A DNA stretch of 10,252 nt, from positions 1-10,252 of the forward strand of contig JBBPYD010000067.1 in NCBI GenBank assembly GCA_038200305.1, in the 5' to 3' direction. Source of the stretch: JANXXV01 sp038200305 (GTDB lineage: Bacteria > Acidobacteriota > Terriglobia > Bryobacterales > Bryobacteraceae). Below, piece after piece: positions 1-6,731 of this stretch. Under the pieces are notes generated by a model that was not told the origin of the DNA, ran no database searches, and saw only the letters and a list, made by a program, of their open reading frames with translations. Each line of letters begins with the position of its first letter. Position 1 is the first letter of the stretch. Position numbers and translations under genes: made by a program.

Positions 1-571
1 CGTATTCGAGGAGCTTCGCGAGTCCTTCCAACAGCAATTCAACCCCGAAGGTCCAGCCGAACTGTTCTGCGTCGAAAAGATGCTGCTCAGTTTCTGGCGC
101 AACCGCCGCATCGGCCGCATTGAAGCCGATCTATACCGTCATTTCTATCCAACCGAAGCTCAAGCCGAAAAAATAGGATTCGGCTCTCTCGGGCAATCCT
201 TCACCATTGAGGGTCTCGGCCAGGATAACTTCTCCCGCTTGGCCCGCTATGAAACCAGCCTTGACCGCTCCTTTTACCGCGCCTCTAGAGAACTGCAAAC
301 ACTCCAGAAATTCAGAATTGGCTTTGCTCGGAAAAATGAAGAAGCGCGCACGGAAATTCCAACGGCCGCAGTACCCACAGCCACGGTTCCGCCTTCCGAA
401 ATTGGCTTTGCTCGGCAAAACGAGCTCCCAAAAGCTCCTCAGCCAGCAGCAGCCACAGCTACTTTGCACCGAAATCGAAGAGAACGCCGTCAAGCACGGC
501 TTCAAGCGGCAGTACTCTCCAATGCAGAACCGTTCGGCTGCCAGCCTGTGTATAATGTAGAGACTACCTAG
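1..571 (+). CDS. Conserved hypothetical protein, C-terminal part (5' end outside window)
   Basis: The frame is open from base 2 to the TAG at 569-571, giving 189 visible residues. An internal ATG lies at position 80, but coding clearly begins upstream of the window. The N-terminal visible part (VEKMLLSFWRNRRIGRIEADLY, near residues 24-45) and the segment RYETSLDRSFYRASRELQ (near 77-94) resemble a family I remember from Acidobacteriota and Planctomycetes, whose missing N-terminus usually reads like NRRNAxRSTGPxTPEGK. Members are often multi-copy and annotated only as hypothetical; the function is unknown. After about residue 100 the protein becomes Ala/Pro/Thr-rich and basic, with two copies of IGFARxNE. 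No signal peptide, membrane segment or catalytic motif is visible. It is on the same strand as ffh but probably a separate unit, because a promoter-like box lies inside its 3' end. The family assignment rests on memory only. Confidence 0.6.
   Translation, partial: VFEELRESFQQQFNPEGPAELFCVEKMLLSFWRNRRIGRIEADLYRHFYPTEAQAEKIGFGSLGQSFTIEGLGQDNFSRLARYETSLDRSFYRASRELQTLQKFRIGFARKNEEARTEIPTAAVPTATVPPSEIGFARQNELPKAPQPAAATATLHRNRRERRQARLQAAVLSNAEPFGCQPVYNVETT
316..423 (+). repeat. In-frame direct repeat encoding IGFARxNE
   Basis: The 16-base string aattggctttgctcgg occurs at 316-331 and again at 400-415. The period is 84 bases, so both copies are read in the same frame, as IGFARKNE and IGFARQNE. Similarity continues into the following A-rich bases up to about 339 and 423. 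A weaker cousin, IGFGSLGQ, is encoded near 177-200. The copies sit in the low-complexity tail of the first gene. Confidence 0.75.
551..556 (+). promoter_or_regulatory. Candidate -10 box for the ffh operon
   Basis: A perfect TATAAT lies 42 bases upstream of the ffh ATG, inside the last codons of the preceding gene. A start about 7 bases downstream would give a leader of roughly 36 nt. No convincing -35 element is seen at 16-18 bases upstream: the bases at 528-533 read aaccgt. The call therefore rests on the -10 alone. The ffh start has only a weak purine stretch (gaag) as a ribosome binding site. Confidence 0.4.
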
Positions 572-598
572 TTTGTCCTCTGGACACCCGAAGTAACC

Positions 599-1972
599 AT
601 GTTTGATAACTTATCGGAAAAGTTGCAGCGTGTGTTCAAGAACATGCGCGGCGAAGGGAAGCTCACGGCTGAGAACATGGAAGCCGCGCTGCGGGAAATC
701 CGCGTTGCGCTTCTGGAAGCCGACGTTCACTTTCGCGTCGTTAAGCAACTGGTTGAGAACGTAAAGCAAAAGGCGATGGGAGAAGAAGTGCTTTCGGCAC
801 TTTCTCCGGCGCAGCAAGTTGTTAAGATTGTCCGTGATGAGCTGATCCGGATTCTTGGCACGCATCAATCGAAACTGCGGTTTGCCAACGAGCCGCCCAG
901 TGTCCTTTTGATAGTCGGCCTGCAGGGTTCCGGCAAGACGACCAGCACCGGGAAGCTGTCGCGCTGGCTTTCCAAAAACGGCCATAACCCGATGATGGTT
1001 TCTGTGGACGTGTACCGGCCCGCCGCGCGCAAACAACTGAGTGTTCTGGCCAAGGAATCCAAGATCCCGATCTATGAGGGGACGCCGGAGGAGACGAAAC
1101 CGATCGATCTGGCGAGGTCCGCGCGGAAGGAAGCGGTACAGACCGGACGCGATGTGTTGCTAGTGGATACGGCCGGACGGCTGCACATCGACGACGAGCT
1201 GATGTCGGAGTTGCAGAATCTGAAAACCCTGTTATCGCCATCGGAAGTGCTGTTTGTGGCCGACGCGATGACCGGTCAGGACGCGGTGAAGTCGGCCGAG
1301 GAGTTTCACAAGCGGCTGGGAATCACGGGCGTAATTCTGACCAAGATGGATGGTGACGCGCGCGGCGGCGCCGCGTTGTCGATCCGGACGGTTACCGATC
1401 AGCCGTTGAAGTTTGTCGGTGTGGGCGAAAAACCGGATGCGTTGGAGCCGTTCCATCCCGACCGCGTGGCTTCCCGGATTCTCGGTATGGGCGACGTCCT
1501 GTCGCTGATCGAGAAAGTGGAAGAGCACATCGACCAGAAGAAGGCCGAGGAGATGCAGCGGAAGCTCATCGACAACGAGTTCACGCTGGAGGATTTCCGG
1601 GACCAGCTCCGGCAGTTGCGGAAGCTGGGGCCGCTGGAAGGGCTGCTTGGCATGATGCCGCAGATTGGGCCGCTGAAGGGTTTGAAAGATGTGAAGGTGG
1701 ATGAGAATGAGATTACGCGCGTGGTGGCGATCATCGATTCGATGACCCAGAAAGAGCGCGTGAATCACATGATCATCAACGGAGCGCGCCGGCGCCGCAT
1801 TGCGAAGGGCAGCGGAACCAGCGTGCAGGAAGTGAACGCGCTGCTGAAGCAGTACTCGCAGGCGCGGAAGATGATGAAGAGTTTCTCCGGCGGGTTACTC
1901 GGTAAGAAGCTAGGGAATTTGGGGAATCTTAAGCTGCCAGGCGGTTTGGGTGGCATGTTCGGGAACCACTAA
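599..1972 (+). CDS. ffh: Signal recognition particle protein Ffh (SRP54 GTPase)
   Basis: This 457-aa protein has the usual length and order of Ffh. The helical N domain covers about 1-90. The G domain has the P-loop GLQGSGKT at 107-114, DVYRPAA at 137-143, DTAGR at 190-194 and TKMDG at 248-252. The methionine-rich M domain (about 328-433) contains the SRP-RNA-binding stretch GARRRRIAKGSGTSVQEV, followed by a Gly/Leu/Met-rich tail. Ffh binds 4.5S RNA, recognises signal sequences as they leave the ribosome and, with FtsY, docks the complex at the membrane. It is the first gene of the packed operon. rpsP begins 18 nt after its stop, the classic ffh-rpsP order. The 4.5S RNA gene and ftsY are not in this window. 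The ATG at 599 gives the standard MFxxLSEKLQ start. Confidence 0.98.
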   Translation: MFDNLSEKLQRVFKNMRGEGKLTAENMEAALREIRVALLEADVHFRVVKQLVENVKQKAMGEEVLSALSPAQQVVKIVRDELIRILGTHQSKLRFANEPPSVLLIVGLQGSGKTTSTGKLSRWLSKNGHNPMMVSVDVYRPAARKQLSVLAKESKIPIYEGTPEETKPIDLARSARKEAVQTGRDVLLVDTAGRLHIDDELMSELQNLKTLLSPSEVLFVADAMTGQDAVKSAEEFHKRLGITGVILTKMDGDARGGAALSIRTVTDQPLKFVGVGEKPDALEPFHPDRVASRILGMGDVLSLIEKVEEHIDQKKAEEMQRKLIDNEFTLEDFRDQLRQLRKLGPLEGLLGMMPQIGPLKGLKDVKVDENEITRVVAIIDSMTQKERVNHMIINGARRRRIAKGSGTSVQEVNALLKQYSQARKMMKSFSGGLLGKKLGNLGNLKLPGGLGGMFGNH

Positions 1973-1990
1973 GATTTAGGAGCAAGAAGA

Positions 1991-2260
1991 ATGTTAATGA
2001 TCCGACTGGCGCGTTTTGGCGCTAAGAAGAAGCCGACGTATCGGCTGGTGGTAATTGAGAAGCAGCGCGCACGCAACAGCATCGCTTTGGAAGTGGTGGG
2101 GCATTACAACCCTGTCTCGAAGCCCAAGGAAGTGAAGCTGGACTATGCCCGGATTGAGCATTGGGTGAAAGTTGGTGCGCAGCCATCCGGCACGGTCACT
2201 CGCCTGATCCAGAAGAATCCGGCGCCTGTGGAAGCACCTGTTGCGCAACCTGCGGCATAA
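1991..2260 (+). CDS. rpsP: 30S ribosomal protein bS16
   Basis: The 89-aa protein has the characteristic bS16 opening MIRLARFGAKKKPTYRLVV, and the core VVGHYNP...LDYARIEHWVKVGAQPSGTVTRLI. It is a small-subunit assembly protein that binds 16S rRNA. An AGGAG at 1978-1982 lies 8 bases before the ATG at 1991, so this start is preferred over the in-frame ATG at 1997, which would leave a 14-base gap. The last dozen residues are an Ala/Pro/Val-rich tail, common in this family and dispensable for the fold. It lies 18 nt after ffh and 37 nt before khpA. Confidence 0.97.
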   Translation: MLMIRLARFGAKKKPTYRLVVIEKQRARNSIALEVVGHYNPVSKPKEVKLDYARIEHWVKVGAQPSGTVTRLIQKNPAPVEAPVAQPAA

Positions 2261-2297
2261 AGACGAGGGCTTGTAGCCAAGGGAGGAGGGCAACTTC

Positions 2298-2537
2298 ATG
2301 GCAGGGATGAAAGAGTTGGTTGAAGATATTGCAAAAGCTCTGGTTGACATCCCGGACGAAGTCGCCGTGAGAGAGGTACAGGGCGAGCAGGCCACCTTGC
2401 TCGAATTGCGGGTTGCACCCAGCGATTTGGGGAAGGTGATCGGCAAACAGGGCAGAACCGCACGATCCATCCGCACGCTTCTGGGCGCTGCCGGCATGAA
2501 ACTGAACCGGCGCTTTACGCTGGACATTCTGGAGTAG
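2298..2537 (+). CDS. khpA: KH-domain RNA-binding protein KhpA (YlqC family)
   Basis: A 79-aa single KH domain. The RNA-binding loop GKVIGKQG is at 45-52, with the canonical GxxG at 49-52, followed by ARSIRTLL and a final beta strand RRFTLDIL. Length and position between rpsP and rimM are typical of KhpA/YlqC. In Gram-positive bacteria it pairs with KhpB and affects RNA metabolism and cell-envelope growth; the role here is inferred from the family. A strong AGGAGG at 2284-2289 sits 8 bases before the ATG, the best ribosome binding site in the window, which suggests high translation. The stop lies 18 nt before the annotated rimM GTG and only 3 nt before a possible CTG start of rimM. Confidence 0.93.
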   Translation: MAGMKELVEDIAKALVDIPDEVAVREVQGEQATLLELRVAPSDLGKVIGKQGRTARSIRTLLGAAGMKLNRRFTLDILE

Positions 2538-2543
2538 GCTCTG
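2531..2543 (+). promoter_or_regulatory. Shine-Dalgarno and possible CTG start of rimM
   Basis: GGAG at 2531-2534 (within ggagtagg, overlapping the khpA stop) lies 6 bases upstream of a CTG codon at 2541 that is in frame with rimM. Starting there would add Leu-Ala-Pro-Asp-Trp before the GTG at 2556. From memory, RimM proteins commonly begin with a short Pro-(Asp/Glu)-Trp-Val stretch before ILAR, so the added residues look native. The GTG at 2556 has no well-spaced Shine-Dalgarno. Confidence 0.4.
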
Positions 2544-2555
2544 GCGCCGGATTGG

Positions 2556-3053
2556 GTGATATTGGCCCGTTTGTTGCGAGCCCGCGGCATTCGGGGCGAG
2601 ATAGCGGCAGAGGGAATGACCAGCCGATTTGAACGCTTTGAGGAATTGCAGCGAGGCACGCTGTTTGGTCCGGATGGCGCTGTTAAAGTAGTGGAGATCG
2701 AGTCGGTCTGGGAATATCGGGGGAACCCGATCTTCAAGTTCCGCGGGGTGGATACGATGACCGATGCGGAAAAGCTGCAAGGTTATGAGCTGCGGATTCC
2801 GCTGGAAGAGCGTCCCCCGGCAGCGGAGGGCGAGTTCTACCACTCGGATCTGTTTGGGTGCGACGTGGTGGAAAGAGACGGCAACGTGCTAGGGAAAGTG
2901 AGCGGCTGGCAGGATGCAGGCGGCTCCGGGTTGCTGGCTGTGGAAGGCGAAAAGGAACTGCTGATTCCGTTCGCAAAATCGGTTTGCGTGGAGATCGATG
3001 TGGCCGGAAAGCGCATCGTGGTGGAGTTGCCGGAAGGGTTGAAGGAACTATGA
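2556..3053 (+). CDS. rimM: Ribosome maturation factor RimM
   Basis: This is 165 aa from the GTG at 2556, or 170 aa if translation begins at the CTG at 2541. RimM helps mature the 30S head by binding uS19. The N-terminal RimM barrel (about 1-85) shows ILARLLRARGIRGE and MTDAEKLQGYELRI. The C-terminal PRC-barrel (about 90-165) shows GEFYHSDLFGCDV, LGKVSGW and LLIPFAKSVCVEIDV, ending in the usual IVVELPEGL. Length is normal. It overlaps trmD by four bases (ATGA at 3050-3053), so the two are probably translationally coupled, as in many bacteria. The exact start is the only real uncertainty. Confidence 0.95.
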   Translation: MILARLLRARGIRGEIAAEGMTSRFERFEELQRGTLFGPDGAVKVVEIESVWEYRGNPIFKFRGVDTMTDAEKLQGYELRIPLEERPPAAEGEFYHSDLFGCDVVERDGNVLGKVSGWQDAGGSGLLAVEGEKELLIPFAKSVCVEIDVAGKRIVVELPEGLKEL

Positions 3054-3769
3054 CCTTTCACGTGCTGACGATCTTTCCGGAGTTTTTTCGCGGTCCGTTC
3101 GAGCATGGCGTGGTTGCCAAAGCTCACGAGGCCGGATGGCTGGAGATACGGATTCACAATCTCCGCGATTGGACGCACGACCGGCATAAGACGGTGGACG
3201 ACCGGCCGTTTGGCGGCGGAGAAGGAATGCTGCTGAAGCCGGCTCCTCTGTTCGATGCGGTGGAGTCCGTCTGGCCGGAGCGGAATGAGAGGCAGAAGGT
3301 AGTATTGCTTTCGGCGCAGGGCCGGCTATTCGATCAGGGCGTGGCCAAGCGGTTGGCGGCCGAGGCCGATGAGTTGCTGCTGATCTGTGGCCGGTACGAG
3401 GGAGTGGATGAGCGTGTGGCCGAGCATTTGGCCGACGAAGAGCTCTCGATTGGGAATTATGTTTTGAGCGGCGGCGAGTTGGCGGCCGCGGTAATTGTGG
3501 ACACGGTGGCGCGGCTAGTGCCCGGCGTTTTAGGCAATGAGGCGTCGGCGGTTTGGGAATCGTTCAGCAGTGAAGGGCATGGGCCGGAGCTACTCGATTG
3601 CCCTCAGTACACGAGGCCGGCCGAGTTTCGAGGTTGGAAAGTTCCGGATATGTTGCTCAGCGGGAATCACGAGCAAATTCGGAAATGGCGCAGGCGGGCG
3701 GCGGAAGAGAAAACGGGGCGGATGAGACCGGATCTTCTGAAGCTGGCGGATGAGAAATTTGTTGAATAA
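3050..3769 (+). CDS. trmD: tRNA (guanine-37-N1)-methyltransferase TrmD
   Basis: TrmD methylates G37 next to the anticodon using S-adenosylmethionine, which prevents frameshifting. The 239-aa product has the SPOUT signatures: GGGEGM at 55-60, GRYEGVDERV at 114-123, and the trefoil-knot SAM site SIGNYVLSGGELA at 133-145. The catalytic Asp region is LLDCPQYTRP at 181-190, with Asp183 the likely base. The start at 3050 gives the family's usual MTFHVLTIFPEFF. An in-frame open stretch back to 2858 exists but is a shadow of rimM. An aagga at 3042-3046 lies close to the ATG; the short spacing and the ATGA overlap with rimM suggest coupling. The C-terminal helical tRNA-binding part (HEQIRKWRR...) is complete. 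Confidence 0.97.
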   Translation: MTFHVLTIFPEFFRGPFEHGVVAKAHEAGWLEIRIHNLRDWTHDRHKTVDDRPFGGGEGMLLKPAPLFDAVESVWPERNERQKVVLLSAQGRLFDQGVAKRLAAEADELLLICGRYEGVDERVAEHLADEELSIGNYVLSGGELAAAVIVDTVARLVPGVLGNEASAVWESFSSEGHGPELLDCPQYTRPAEFRGWKVPDMLLSGNHEQIRKWRRRAAEEKTGRMRPDLLKLADEKFVE

Positions 3770-3778
3770 GGAAAGCAC

Positions 3779-4126
3779 ATGCAAAACGCGTTGTTAGCAA
3801 AAGTAATCAACAAGAACATGCGGACGGATTTGCCGGTGTTCCGGCCGGGCGACACCATCAAGGTGCACGTGAAAATCAAGGAAGGCGAGAAAGAGCGGCT
3901 GCAGGCTTTTGAGGGCGTCGTGATCTGCCGGAACAACACCGGCATGGGCGAGACCATCACCGTCCGCAAGATCAGCTTCGGCCAGGGGGTGGAGCGCATT
4001 TTCCCTGTGAACGCTCCCGTTGTGGATCACATCGACGTGGTCCGTACCGGCCGGGTCCGGCGCGCAAAGCTCTATTATCTTCGCGGATTGAAGGGCAAGG
4101 CCGCTCGTCTAAAAGAGCGCGTCTAG
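3779..4126 (+). CDS. rplS: 50S ribosomal protein bL19
   Basis: The 115-aa product matches bL19 throughout. It has the FRPGDTIKVHVKIKEGEKERLQAFEGVVI core, IRN-type loop (CRNNTGMGETITVRKISFGQGVERIFPV) and the basic end VRRAKLYYLRGLKGKAARLKE. bL19 sits at the subunit interface of the ribosome. AAGGA at 3768-3772, overlapping the trmD stop codon, lies 6 bases before the ATG. The trmD-rplS junction (9 nt) is standard in bacteria. Seven bases separate its stop from the rnhB start. Confidence 0.98.
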   Translation: MQNALLAKVINKNMRTDLPVFRPGDTIKVHVKIKEGEKERLQAFEGVVICRNNTGMGETITVRKISFGQGVERIFPVNAPVVDHIDVVRTGRVRRAKLYYLRGLKGKAARLKERV

Positions 4127-4133
4127 CGCCGCG

Positions 4134-4847
4134 GTGATCCGGTTGCGGCCCCGCGATTCCCTGCCGGCTGTTAAGAAGCGGGCGTTCGTTTGCCAAGGCA
4201 AATACGAGCGTGAAGCGTGCGCCCGTGGTTTCCGTTTCGTTGCCGGTGTAGACGAGGTGGGCCGGGGATCGCTCTTCGGCCCGGTGGTTGCGGCAGCCGT
4301 GATTCTCTCCGCCGTGAGACCTGTCCGTGGATTGCGGGACAGCAAGCTGCTGGAGCCGGAGCGGAGGGAACTGCTGGCGGAACGCATCAAAGAGCGCGCG
4401 GTGGCATGGGCCATTGGGGCCGCTGATGTGTACGAAATCGACCGGATCAATATCTATCAGGCATCGCGGTTGGCGATGCGCCGGGCGGTAGAGCAGCTCT
4501 CACCACAGTGCGATTATTTACTTGTAGACGCGGTGAAGATTGATCTTCCTTTGCCGCAGGCAGCAATCATCCATGGCGACGCGAAATCACAGTGCATTGC
4601 CGCCGCATCCATCCTGGCCAAAACCCATCGTGACGAATGCATGCGCCAGTGGGACGCCGTTTTCCCTCATCTTGGACTTTCAAGACACAAAGGTTACAGC
4701 ACCCCGGAGCACATCGAAGCGATCGAAAAGCATGGCCCCACTCTGCTGCATCGTTTCAGCTTCGAGCCGGTTCGCCTAGCATGCCGCTATGAGATCTGGA
4801 CGGGTTACGATCAAATTGAGATGGCGGCGAATGAAGCCAGCACCTGA
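4134..4847 (+). CDS. rnhB: Ribonuclease HII
   Basis: RNase HII nicks DNA at misincorporated ribonucleotides and degrades RNA-DNA hybrids. The 237-aa protein keeps the whole active site by alignment with E. coli RnhB from memory: Asp40-Glu41 in DEVGRGSLFGP, Asp132 in VDAVKID, and Asp149 in GDAKS. It also has AAASILAKTHRD at 156-167 and HKGY near 185-188. The GTG at 4134 follows rplS by only 7 nt with no clear Shine-Dalgarno. A TTG at 4143 is an alternative, but no later in-frame start is obvious. The first 35 or so residues precede the catalytic core and are somewhat longer than in E. coli. The C-terminal 20 residues are also an extension. It overlaps the next gene by 17 nt. rnhB next to rplS and lepB is a common arrangement. 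Confidence 0.95.
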   Translation: MIRLRPRDSLPAVKKRAFVCQGKYEREACARGFRFVAGVDEVGRGSLFGPVVAAAVILSAVRPVRGLRDSKLLEPERRELLAERIKERAVAWAIGAADVYEIDRINIYQASRLAMRRAVEQLSPQCDYLLVDAVKIDLPLPQAAIIHGDAKSQCIAAASILAKTHRDECMRQWDAVFPHLGLSRHKGYSTPEHIEAIEKHGPTLLHRFSFEPVRLACRYEIWTGYDQIEMAANEAST

Positions 4848-5145
4848 GCCGGACGGTCTACAGCACACGAATGAACGGCTTGCATACCGGTGGTATCACA
4901 AACTTGCAAGCTTGCTTGTAGTCATTTTCTGTTTCGAACTTGGGGTGTTTCTGCTGGTGTTCCCGTGGGCGAGCGACTGGGACTTGAACTATTTTTCCTC
5001 GTTGCCGATATGGGCTTCAGCCATCTGGGCCAGTCCGTACTTTCGAGGCGCGATCAGCGGACTCGGCGCGCTCAATATCTATGTATCCTTCCTGGAAGTA
5101 TTCCGCCTGCGCCGATTTCCAGCACCTCCTTCCGGTCTGAGTTAA
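4831..5145 (+). CDS. Small two-helix membrane protein, function unknown
   Basis: The 104-aa product from the ATG at 4831 has two hydrophobic segments, about 24-45 (LASLLVVIFCFELGVFLLVFPW) and 69-91 (YFRGAISGLGALNIYVSFLEVF), joined by a Trp/Asp/Asn-rich loop. The ends are polar: an N-terminal tail with a KPAPEPDG stretch and a basic C-terminus. The frame also allows an ATG at 4789, which would overlap rnhB by 59 nt; 4831 is chosen because the overlap is then 17 nt. Only a weak GGCGG precedes it. The pattern resembles small proteins I recall beside lepB in other acidobacteria, but I know no function. Its place between rnhB and two signal peptidase genes, 11 nt before lepB, hints at co-expression with export machinery. 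Confidence 0.75.
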   Translation: MKPAPEPDGLQHTNERLAYRWYHKLASLLVVIFCFELGVFLLVFPWASDWDLNYFSSLPIWASAIWASPYFRGAISGLGALNIYVSFLEVFRLRRFPAPPSGLS

Positions 5146-5156
5146 ACTGAAGATTA

Positions 5157-5948
5157 GTGAACCTTGAAAAAACGACTTCCCCGCCCCCCACGCCTGTAGA
5201 ACCGAAACTGGAAAAGAACGAACCGCAACGAGGCACCATTGCCGAGTGGACCGTTACCGTTCTGCTGCTGCTTTTCGGCACTACCACACTGGTGCAGGCT
5301 TTCGTGATTCCGACCGGATCAATGGAAGACACGCTTCTGGTGGGCGACCATTTGCTGGTGGACAAGCTGGCGTTCGCGCCTGCGGGATCGATCAGCAAAT
5401 ATCTGCTGCCGTACACCGACGTGAAACGCGGCGACATCATTGTGTTCCGTTATCCGGGCAACATCAAAGAGACATTTGTGAAGCGTGCGATTGGAATTCC
5501 CGGCGACCGGATTCGCGTCGAGAACAAACAGGTTTATCGCAACGGAATCAGGCTTGACGAGCCGTATAAAGTTCACAAAGCCAGTTATCTCGAACCCTAC
5601 CGGGACAACTTTCCCAGCCAGCCGTATCAATCCTTGAGCGAGAGAGCGCAGGAGATGCTGGAGCACAACGTTGTGAACGGCGAGGTTGTGGTGCCGCCGG
5701 ACTCGTATTTCGCGATGGGCGATAACCGCGATAATTCGCTGGACAGCCGCTATTGGGGTTTCGTTCCCCGGGGAAATATTATTGGTAAGCCGCTGATCAT
5801 TTACTGGTCGTACGAGACGACGACGGACCGGCTGTCGGAACCAACGATCGGCATCGACCATATTTTAGATTTGGGCCAGCACTTCTTCACCAGGACGCGC
5901 TGGAGCAGGACGCTACAACTTATCCATGGCTACCCTTCCAAGAATTAA
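5157..5948 (+). CDS. lepB: Signal peptidase I, first copy
   Basis: This membrane serine protease of family S26 removes signal peptides from exported proteins. The 263-aa product has a Pro-rich cytoplasmic tail and one transmembrane segment (about 32-50). The catalytic Ser55 lies in PTGSMEDTL and the catalytic Lys109 in FVKRAIGIPGD. The late box is MGDNRDNS at 187-194. Only one N-terminal membrane helix is evident, unlike E. coli LepB, which has two. The start is a GTG at 5157, 11 nt after the small membrane gene, with only a weak tgaag upstream, so coupling is likely. The end overlaps the second lepB by 23 nt. A conserved C-terminal stretch HFFTRTRWSRT follows the protease fold and is shared with the neighbour. 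All active-site residues are intact. Confidence 0.95.
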   Translation: MNLEKTTSPPPTPVEPKLEKNEPQRGTIAEWTVTVLLLLFGTTTLVQAFVIPTGSMEDTLLVGDHLLVDKLAFAPAGSISKYLLPYTDVKRGDIIVFRYPGNIKETFVKRAIGIPGDRIRVENKQVYRNGIRLDEPYKVHKASYLEPYRDNFPSQPYQSLSERAQEMLEHNVVNGEVVVPPDSYFAMGDNRDNSLDSRYWGFVPRGNIIGKPLIIYWSYETTTDRLSEPTIGIDHILDLGQHFFTRTRWSRTLQLIHGYPSKN

Positions 5949-6711
5949 GCGGGACCCTGCGATTTCGACTGCTCAGCCGAAGCCAGAAGTGCGGAATTTT
6001 ATTTCCGAATGGGCAGTCACCATTTTGTTGCTGCTGTTCGGCACCACCACGCTCTTGCAAGCGTTTGTGGTGCCCACGGGGTCGATGGAAAATACGGTTT
6101 TAATTGGCGATCACATGCTTGTGGATAAGCTGGCTTATGCGCCGGAAGGATCGTTCAGTAAGTATCTATTACCGTATGCGCCGGTGAAACGCGGCGACAT
6201 CGTCGTGTTCAGGTATCCGCTGGATATAAACCAAAATTATGTGAAGCGGGTGATCGGTGTGCCTGGAGACCGGGTACACATTCTCGACAAGCAAGTTATT
6301 GTGAATGGCAAGGCGATGACCGAGCCGTACAAGATTTTAAACCCCGATCAGACAAGCGCTTACCTGAACAATTTTCCACGGGTGGCTCCGGATGTGCAGA
6401 TCTATCCTCGCGGAGTGGAGATGCTTCAGAAGTATGTGGTGAATGGGGAGCTAGTGGTGCCTGCCGGGTTCTATTTCGCCATGGGCGACAATCGGGATAA
6501 CTCAGCGGATAGCCGGTTCTGGGGCCTTGTACCGCGAGAGAACATTACTGGCAAGCCGCTCATCATCTTCTGGTCGTATGACGCGCCGACGGATCAGCTT
6601 GTGGATGGGAACATCAACATCGACCACCTGGTGGATTTGGCCGAGCACTTCTTCACGAAGACGCGCTGGAGCCGGACGTTCCGGCTGGTGCGGCCTTATC
6701 CGCTGAACTAG
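5926..6711 (+). CDS. lepB: Signal peptidase I, second (tandem) copy
   Basis: A 261-aa paralogue of the preceding gene, also with an intact dyad: Ser53 in PTGSMENTV and Lys107 in YVKRVIGVPGD, plus MGDNRDNS at 186-193. Hand comparison of the first 73 aligned residues (from xxEWxVT to FRYP) gives about 58 identities. Similarity falls in the middle (about 120-170) and rises again at YFAMGDNRDNS and the C-terminal HFFTKTRWSRT. This points to an old tandem duplication with divergence in the exposed region of the catalytic domain. The ATG at 5926 lies inside the last codons of the first copy in another frame. No good Shine-Dalgarno is present. A GTG at 5989 is a possible later start that would still keep the membrane segment. 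manC follows after 20 nt. Confidence 0.94.
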   Translation: MATLPRIKRDPAISTAQPKPEVRNFISEWAVTILLLLFGTTTLLQAFVVPTGSMENTVLIGDHMLVDKLAYAPEGSFSKYLLPYAPVKRGDIVVFRYPLDINQNYVKRVIGVPGDRVHILDKQVIVNGKAMTEPYKILNPDQTSAYLNNFPRVAPDVQIYPRGVEMLQKYVVNGELVVPAGFYFAMGDNRDNSADSRFWGLVPRENITGKPLIIFWSYDAPTDQLVDGNINIDHLVDLAEHFFTKTRWSRTFRLVRPYPLN

Positions 6712-6731
6712 GCTCCGGCTATCTCCAGGGA

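Noticed and set aside
131..505. Minus-strand and alternative plus-strand open frames within the first gene
   Set aside because: The frame read as the first gene is open from the window edge and carries the recognised family segments; the others are shadows with Cys/Arg-rich random composition.
572..598. Possible 4.5S SRP RNA or tRNA near ffh
   Set aside because: The spacer is 27 bases, far too short, and no tRNA or SRP RNA fold is visible anywhere in the short gaps of the window.
1232..1768. Minus-strand open frames inside ffh
   Set aside because: They are His/Arg/Leu-rich shadows of an unambiguous conserved gene.
2858..3049. Upstream in-frame extension of trmD (apparent 303-aa protein)
   Set aside because: It lies wholly within rimM in another frame. 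TrmD proteins begin at the MTFHVLTIFP equivalent, and the ATGA overlap is the usual arrangement.
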